Shown here: piece after piece, positions 6,306-9,656 of the stretch | Layout: each line of letters opens with the position of its first letter | Position numbering within the stretch: the first letter of the stretch is position 1 | Source: Actinomycetota bacterium | GTDB lineage: Bacteria; Actinomycetota; Acidimicrobiia; Spongiisociales; ZC4RG35 | Assembly (NCBI GenBank): GCA_027296205.1 | Contig: JAPUJM010000112.1 | Span: forward strand, 1-9,656 | DNA: 9,656 bases | Direction of reading: 5' to 3' | Notes under the pieces: generated by a model | What the model was told of the DNA's origin: nothing | Databases searched by the model: none | Seen by the model: the letters and a program-made list of their open reading frames with translations, nothing else | Translations under genes and position numbers: made by a program

Positions 6306-6962
6306 TCAGGACAGTCGCCAGAAGCGGCTGGTCAACCCGAAACGGTCGAAGATCACCTGGGCCTCGGCGTGGCTAGGAGGGACCCAGTCCTCACTCATCC
6401 GGTCCTGGTACCAGATCACCGACAGGTCATAGGCAGTCTGCACGTCCATCGTTTCACCCCGGTCGTGTCCGGTTCGCGACAGCCAATCGTCGAGCTCGGC
6501 TTCCGACCGGAAGCATCGGATCGTCTGTCAGGTCAACGCGATGTCGTCCCAGAATTGCGACGCCGGGACAACGAAGTGGACAAGACCGCTCGGGGTGACC
6601 ACCCCATCAGCTACGGTCCACACCGACTCGATTTCGTCACCTGATTTGGCAACGACTTCTCCATCTCCCAAGAGAGCCAGGATCGCGAACGCATCCCAAC
6701 CGCAGTTCGCCCACCATGTTCTGGTGCCAATCCTGCTCCGATAGTCAGTCGAGACGCCGGAGAAGGGATGGGCCATCACAACACGATCCCTCGCAGTCGA
6801 AAGAGTCAACCGGTGCTCGTCGGCGAGGCCTAGGAGCGACCTCGCTACCTCATCAGCTTCGAGCCCTGTTTCTTCGGCAAGGTCATCACGAGTCGGGCCG
6901 TCCACCCCAGCGATAAAAAGTCGAAAGACAGCTGCTCTCACGACCCGATCAACCGCGCCCAT
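6306..6962 (-). CDS. MerB-like (alkylmercury lyase family) protein with in-frame TGA, candidate selenoprotein
   Basis: The frame starts at an ATG at 6962 and ends at a TGA at 6308-6306. It gives 218 residues if the internal TGA at 6530-6528 (codon 145) is read through; E. coli MerB has 212. The N-terminal part is a winged-helix-like segment (VDGPTRDDLAEETGLEADEV, 20-39). It is followed by AHPFSGVSTDYR (64-75) and WWANCGWDAFAILALLG (83-99), where Cys87 and Asp90 match MerB Cys96 and Asp99. Then VHFVVPASQFWDDIALT leads into the TGA. After it come 73 codons: QTIRCFRSEAELDDWLSR, a middle helix, and a C-terminus ending AQVIFDRFGLTSRFWRLS. The TGA-to-Trp distance (15 residues to Trp160) equals MerB Cys159 to Trp174, so the TGA stands at the second catalytic cysteine. 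MerB cleaves carbon-mercury bonds by protonation; this homologue may do that or an unrelated reaction. The 73 codons show no decay. Alternative: a nonsense mutation (TGC to TGA) giving a dead 144-residue protein. Confidence 0.78.
6497..6518 (-). promoter_or_regulatory. Candidate bacterial SECIS element
   Basis: Reading the mRNA, 19 bases after the UGA codon comes the loop of a perfect hairpin GCUUCC-GGUC-GGAAGC (6514-6499). Below it two more pairs (CG with CG) form after a two-base AU bulge on the 5' side. A bacterial SECIS must lie directly 3' of the UGA, with a GG at the start of a small apical loop about 16-37 bases away and a bulged U in the 5' arm. The E. coli fdhF element also has a GGUC loop, about 18 bases from its UGA. 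The U here is six pairs below the loop rather than four. Part of the match is constrained by the codons for Phe-Arg-Ser-Glu. Confidence 0.65.
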
Positions 6963-6968
6963 CGTCCA

Positions 6969-6974
6969 ACTCTA
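6969..6974 (-). promoter_or_regulatory. Likely -10 box of a leaderless MerB-like transcript
   Basis: On the minus strand TAGAGT (matches TANNNT) ends six bases before the ATG at 6962, so transcription would begin at or within a base of the start codon. There is no good Shine-Dalgarno in front of this ATG, which supports a leaderless mRNA. I see no clear -35 box. Confidence 0.5.
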
Positions 6975-7062
6975 CCTACTGCGCCCGATGCGCCGTCCGA
7001 TGACATCGGTAGATGTGGGTGGCGCCGATTGGCTGTTGGATAGCTGATGGCATGGGTGCCCG

Positions 7063-7068
7063 TAGATT
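7063..7068 (+). promoter_or_regulatory. Likely -10 box of a leaderless GNAT-like transcript
   Basis: TAGATT (TANNNT) ends six bases before the GTG at 7075, the same geometry as the divergent gene. No Shine-Dalgarno is present, and an in-frame TAG (7063-7065) rules out an earlier start. A TTGGAT at 7036-7041 is the nearest -35-like hexamer but is 21 bases away, so the -35 is uncertain. Confidence 0.5.
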
Positions 7069-7074
7069 GTTCGT

Positions 7075-7521
7075 GTGGCCCAATCGTTCATTCCTCCCGA
7101 GTTCACCGTCCCAGTGACGTTCCAGGGCGATGGGTTTCGTCTCGAGCCGCTCGGATCTGAACACAACGAGCTCGATCACGCTGCGTGGATGTCGAGCATC
7201 GACCACATCCACTCGACTCTCGGCTTCGAACAATCCGAGTGGCCGAAACCAATGAGCCTCGACGCCAACCTGGCCGATCTGGAACGTCACGCACGCGACT
7301 TCACCAATCGCGACGGGTTCACCTACTGCATCCTCGACGGCGACGACGTGATCGGTTGCGTCTACATCTATCCGTCTCGCACTCAAGGCCACGACGCCAC
7401 CGTCATTTCTTGGGTGCGGGAGAGCAGATCCGACATGGACATCACAGTGTGGCGAGACCTGTCGGGCTGGCTCGGCACCCACTGGCCATTCACCAAGCTC
7501 GACTACGCCCCTCGGGAGTAA
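7075..7521 (+). CDS. GNAT-like N-acetyltransferase family protein
   Basis: This 148-residue protein has the layout of a small GNAT-fold protein. FRLEPLGSEHNELDHAAWMS (22-41) is the first strand and helix. A variable helical part (SLDANLADLERHARDF) follows, and then strands FTYCILDGDDVIGCVYIYPS around residues 82-101, which correspond to the beta-hairpin before the acetyl-CoA site. The C-terminal part ends in a Trp-rich segment (WRDLSGWLGTHWPFTKLDY). The classic Q/R-x-x-G-x-G/A acetyl-CoA loop is not evident, so catalytic activity is not assured. Related actinobacterial proteins are usually labelled N-acetyltransferase with no known substrate. It starts at GTG, probably leaderless, divergent from the MerB-like gene, and converges on the broken VOC gene 52 bases further on. 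Confidence 0.65.
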   Translation: MAQSFIPPEFTVPVTFQGDGFRLEPLGSEHNELDHAAWMSSIDHIHSTLGFEQSEWPKPMSLDANLADLERHARDFTNRDGFTYCILDGDDVIGCVYIYPSRTQGHDATVISWVRESRSDMDITVWRDLSGWLGTHWPFTKLDYAPRE

Positions 7522-7573
7522 CACCGCGCGACCTGCCTACAACGGCTGTGGTCTCTGGGGAGCTCGACGGCGT

Positions 7574-7865
7574 CTATCGGATGCCTAGGGGGATGGAGAA
7601 GCTGAGTTCGTGGCCTTCAGGGTCAGCCAGGTGGAAGTATCCCTCGCCCCACTTGGCATCCCGCGGCGGCGCTTCGGTGATGGTCCTGCCCTGGACGGGC
7701 CGGCTCGTAAAGGGCATCCACATCGGAGACGTGGAGGATGAGTCGCCCCCACCAGGACCAGTGCCTGCCGGCGGGTTGGACGATGACGTTGAGGTAGCCG
7801 GCCCCGATCACAAAGCTGGTGAAGGTGGTGTCGGGTCCTCCGTCGGCCAAGCGATGTGTAGACAA
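7574..7865 (-). pseudogene. VOC/glyoxalase-family gene, 5'-truncated and frameshifted
   Basis: On the minus strand one frame reads HRLADGGPDTTFTSFVIGAG, then YLNVIVQPAGRHWSWWGRLI and LHVSDVDALY, down to 7707. A second frame, from 7684, reads TITEAPPRDAKWGEGYFHLA then DPEGHELSFSIPLGIR and ends at a TAG at 7576-7574. Together these are the last two thirds of a vicinal-oxygen-chelate (glyoxalase/bleomycin-resistance) protein. The 22 bases between the two blocks (7685-7706) do not divide by three, so a one-base insertion or two-base deletion lies there. The first VOC module (the usual AFYxDVLGF strand-helix before HRLADGG) is not found upstream in any frame. The metal-binding Glu (HLADPEGHELSF) is retained in the second frame. 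The limited decay suggests recent loss; a sequencing error could explain the frameshift but not the missing front. Confidence 0.8.
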
Positions 7866-7963
7866 TGAGCGACGACGACTCCGATCGGCTGTATGAGAAC
7901 GGCATATTGGCGTGTGTCAATCCCGCGGCCCCGCGCCGGTGCGCCGGCCCAAAGCGACCAGGA

Positions 7964-8221
7964 TCAGTCGGGCGTCACCCGGAGAACCTGGTCGTGAACG
8001 CGTGCTCGTTCCTTCATCTTGACGCCGATGGAATCGCCCGCCTTGGCCGACTCGACCGTCTCCTGCTCGATTTGGATCGAGTCGACGGTCTGGGTGAAGT
8101 CCGAGGTATGGCCGAGGATATGAATCGTGTCGCCCACCTCGAGCACAGCGGACAACTCGATGCCCGCAACTTCCAACCTACCCCAGTAGTGGCTGACGGT
8201 CCCGACAAGGTCCTCGGCCAT
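7964..8221 (-). CDS. EF-Tu domain-2-like small protein (translation elongation factor-like)
   Basis: This is an 85-residue protein that consists almost entirely of one beta-barrel like domain 2 of EF-Tu. It has VGTVSHYWGRLEVAGIELS (6-24), VGDTIHILGHTSDFTQTVDS (29-48), IQIEQETVESAKAGDSIGVK (49-68) and a final VHDQVLRVT strand. There are no GTPase motifs, so it cannot be a translational GTPase. Stand-alone proteins of this size are annotated as translation elongation factor-like, with no experimentally known role that I can name. The ATG at 8221 has an excellent GGGAGGAG Shine-Dalgarno five to six bases away. The frame is open far upstream (to 8713), but that stretch is not protein-like. It lies upstream of the broken VOC gene on the same strand, with 98 bases between them. 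Confidence 0.85.
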   Translation of the reverse strand: MAEDLVGTVSHYWGRLEVAGIELSAVLEVGDTIHILGHTSDFTQTVDSIQIEQETVESAKAGDSIGVKMKERARVHDQVLRVTPD

Positions 8222-8280
8222 GTTTGTCTCCTCCCGCCGGGCAGGACGCCAAGTATCGCATCCCATGCCACGCGTTGTGG

Positions 8281-8343
8281 TCATAAGGCTCGGATATCGA
8301 GGTGTACGAACAAAAACCGATGCGCGCCGCGGTCGTTGTGCAT
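8281..8343 (-). CDS. Possible 20-residue leader ORF
   Basis: On the minus strand an ATG at 8343 is preceded by a purine-rich GGGGAAGGGG with five-base spacing. It opens a 20-codon frame encoding MHNDRGAHRFLFVHLDIRAL and ending at TGA 8283-8281, 59 bases before the EF-Tu-like gene. The Arg/His/Leu-rich composition recalls short actinobacterial leader peptides, but nothing more supports it. It may be chance. Confidence 0.2.
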   Translation of the reverse strand: MHNDRGAHRFLFVHLDIRAL

Positions 8344-8419
8344 CGTTGCCCCTTCCCCGTATGGCGTCCTTAGCGGTAGCGTGAATTGGACACACTGACC
8401 AGGCGAATGGCAGTCCACG

Positions 8420-9656
8420 ATGTCCTTCGGTACGGCCCGGGCAACCCCGCAAGCGGACGGTGCGGTCCATCCTGGCCGACTCCTGGGTCGGCCCGTAGAG
8501 CTTCGAAGGCTTGCTCTCCTCATAGTGGCGCATGCAGCTGTGGCTGTCGGCTGCTCCCGCGGGGAATCCGCAACCGCCCCCTCGAGCGACCCTGGCGACT
8601 GGGAAGCAGTGCTCGAAACCGCGCGCGGCCAAACCATCGATCTCTATATGTGGGGCGGGAGTAGCGAGATCAACCGTTTTGTCGATCGCACCTACGGCCC
8701 GATCCTGGAGCAAGAGTTTGGGATCACCCTGAACCGGGTGCCGGTTGCAGACACCGTGGATGCAGTGAACAAGGTCCTGGCCGAACTGCAGGCTGGTCGC
8801 AACGAGGGTGGCTCTGTTGATCTGATTTGGATCAACGGCGAGAACTTCTACACCCTTCGACAGGCAAATGCCTTGGTAGGGGATTGGTCACTTCGGATAC
8901 CAAACGCCCGATTCGTGGACTGGGATTCGGCTGCTGTGAACCGGGACTTCGGGCTTGCCGTGGACGGATCTGAGTCTCCATGGGGCAGTGCTCAGTTCCA
9001 GTTCGTGTACGACAGCGCCCGCATCGACGAGGCCAGCCTGCCTCGCTCATACCTCGAGCTGGGGGAGTGGATCGCGGCACATCCTGGGCGATTCACCTAT
9101 CCGGCGCCGCCGGCCTTCCATGGGACGAGGTTCATCAAGCAGGCGTTCTACGAGCTGACGGGTGGCGTGGAGCCCTGGCTCGGTTCGCTGGATGAAACCG
9201 CCTTCGTCGAGGGCTCCGCAGGGTTATGGGACTACCTCACTGAGATCAACCCTGACCTGTGGCGCTCGGGTCGGACTTTTCCACCGGACATCGCCAGTCT
9301 GAACCTTCTCTTTGCCAACGGCGAAGTCGACTTCACATTCACACAGCTGCCGGGAGGCATCCAAGCCGAGATTGACGCAGGTGTTCTGCCGGCCACAGCC
9401 CGCCCGTTCGTCTTCGACACCGGCACTATCGGCGATTTTCACTACCTGGCGATACCGACCAATGCTGGCGACTCAGAAGCTGCGATGGTATTCGCCAACC
9501 TCGTGCTCGCCCCCGCATTGCAGGCTGCCAAGCTCGACCCCACCAACGGGTGGGGGGATGGGCTGGCCATCTCCCTCGACCTCGTCCAAGGCGAAGACCG
9601 TATTGCCTTGCAGCAAGTGATGGACAACCTGGGCGGTGCGGCCGTGTCGTTCGACC
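8420..9656 (+). CDS. YnjB-type (COG4134) ABC transporter substrate-binding lipoprotein, C-terminus cut by window edge
   Basis: The frame is open from an ATG at 8420 to the right edge (412 codons). Residues 30-44 (RRLALLIVAHAAVAVG) form a hydrophobic signal segment ending in a lipobox-like AVG-Cys45, so the mature protein should be a lipid-anchored extracellular binding protein. The mature part follows the YnjB pattern closely. It has WEAVLETARGQTIDLYMWGG, GGSVDLIWINGENF, ESPWGSAQFQFVYDSAR, GRFTYPAPPAFHGTRF and YELTGGVEPW, then a C-lobe with FANGEVDFTFTQ and DFHYLAIPTNAG. YnjB homologues work with a permease (YnjC) and an ATPase (YnjD), expected just beyond the right edge; the ligand is not firmly known. 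The length reached is close to full, so only a short tail is missing. The start is uncertain: no strong Shine-Dalgarno, and the 29 residues before the double Arg make an unusually long n-region. The next in-frame start (GTG 8525) falls inside the signal. Confidence 0.85.
   Translation, partial: MSFGTARATPQADGAVHPGRLLGRPVELRRLALLIVAHAAVAVGCSRGESATAPSSDPGDWEAVLETARGQTIDLYMWGGSSEINRFVDRTYGPILEQEFGITLNRVPVADTVDAVNKVLAELQAGRNEGGSVDLIWINGENFYTLRQANALVGDWSLRIPNARFVDWDSAAVNRDFGLAVDGSESPWGSAQFQFVYDSARIDEASLPRSYLELGEWIAAHPGRFTYPAPPAFHGTRFIKQAFYELTGGVEPWLGSLDETAFVEGSAGLWDYLTEINPDLWRSGRTFPPDIASLNLLFANGEVDFTFTQLPGGIQAEIDAGVLPATARPFVFDTGTIGDFHYLAIPTNAGDSEAAMVFANLVLAPALQAAKLDPTNGWGDGLAISLDLVQGEDRIALQQVMDNLGGAAVSFD

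Noticed and set aside
6528..6962. A complete 144-residue protein ending at TGA 6530-6528
   Set aside because: The family-like sequence continues in the same frame for 73 codons and the stop falls on a catalytic position, so the 144-residue version is only the truncated reading. It remains the alternative if the TGA is not recoded.
7915..7920. TTGACA on the minus strand upstream of the broken VOC gene as a promoter
   Set aside because: The -35 is perfect, but no acceptable -10 lies 16-18 bases downstream; the nearest (CATACA) is 19 away.
8222..8713. Long N-terminal extension of the EF-Tu-like protein
   Set aside because: The upstream part has no family-like sequence, and a strong Shine-Dalgarno sits directly before the ATG at 8221.
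1..9656. tRNA, rRNA, CRISPR arrays, insertion sequences, att sites or long direct repeats
   Set aside because: None seen on reading both strands. Only short hairpins and palindromes are present.

Overview
The window is high-GC DNA with dense, mostly short transcription units on both strands. It looks like an actinobacterial (Actinomycetota) chromosome, possibly an uncultured or environmental lineage. Evidence for this is an F420H2-dependent DDN-type reductase, G/C-biased third codon positions, and -10 boxes (TANNNT) placed six bases before start codons, as in leaderless actinobacterial mRNAs. No mobile element, CRISPR array, rRNA or tRNA is visible. Assignments come from reading the sequence and remembered family motifs; no database search was possible.

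Left part (1-3910): a RimK-like ATP-grasp protein runs off the left edge on the minus strand (1-607). Divergent from it is a PEP mutase/isocitrate lyase superfamily enzyme (812-1651). This converges on an F420-dependent DDN-family reductase (1752-2189, minus). After a 302-base gap comes a MerA/dihydrolipoamide-dehydrogenase-like flavoprotein (2492-3910), whose stop codon overlaps the stop of a short orphan reading frame on the other strand.

Middle (4025-6171): a MarR regulator (minus) is divergent from an NADPH-dependent FMN/quinone reductase and an NmrA-type NAD(P)-binding protein (plus). A perfect palindrome, GACAATTATTGTC, sits between them and overlaps the -35 boxes of both deduced divergent promoters. 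The layout suggests a self-regulated electrophile/quinone stress unit.

Right part (6172-9656): the main result is a MerB-like (alkylmercury lyase family) gene on the minus strand, 6306-6962. Its reading frame is interrupted once, by an in-frame TGA at codon 145, exactly where the second catalytic cysteine of MerB (Cys159) should be. The frame then continues for 73 family-like codons. Nineteen bases after the TGA is a perfect 6-bp hairpin with a GGUC loop, the hallmark of a bacterial SECIS element. I therefore read it as a candidate selenocysteine-containing MerB homologue. It shares a 112-base divergent promoter region with a GNAT-like protein (7075-7521), and both appear leaderless. Next come a broken VOC/glyoxalase gene (7574-7865, minus), an 85-residue EF-Tu domain-2-like protein (7964-8221, minus), a possible 20-residue leader ORF, and a YnjB-type (COG4134) substrate-binding lipoprotein that runs off the right edge (8420-9656).

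Most complete genes are redox or detoxification functions (F420 reductase, MerA-like flavoprotein, FMN/quinone reductase, NmrA, MerB-like). They form separate small units rather than one operon.
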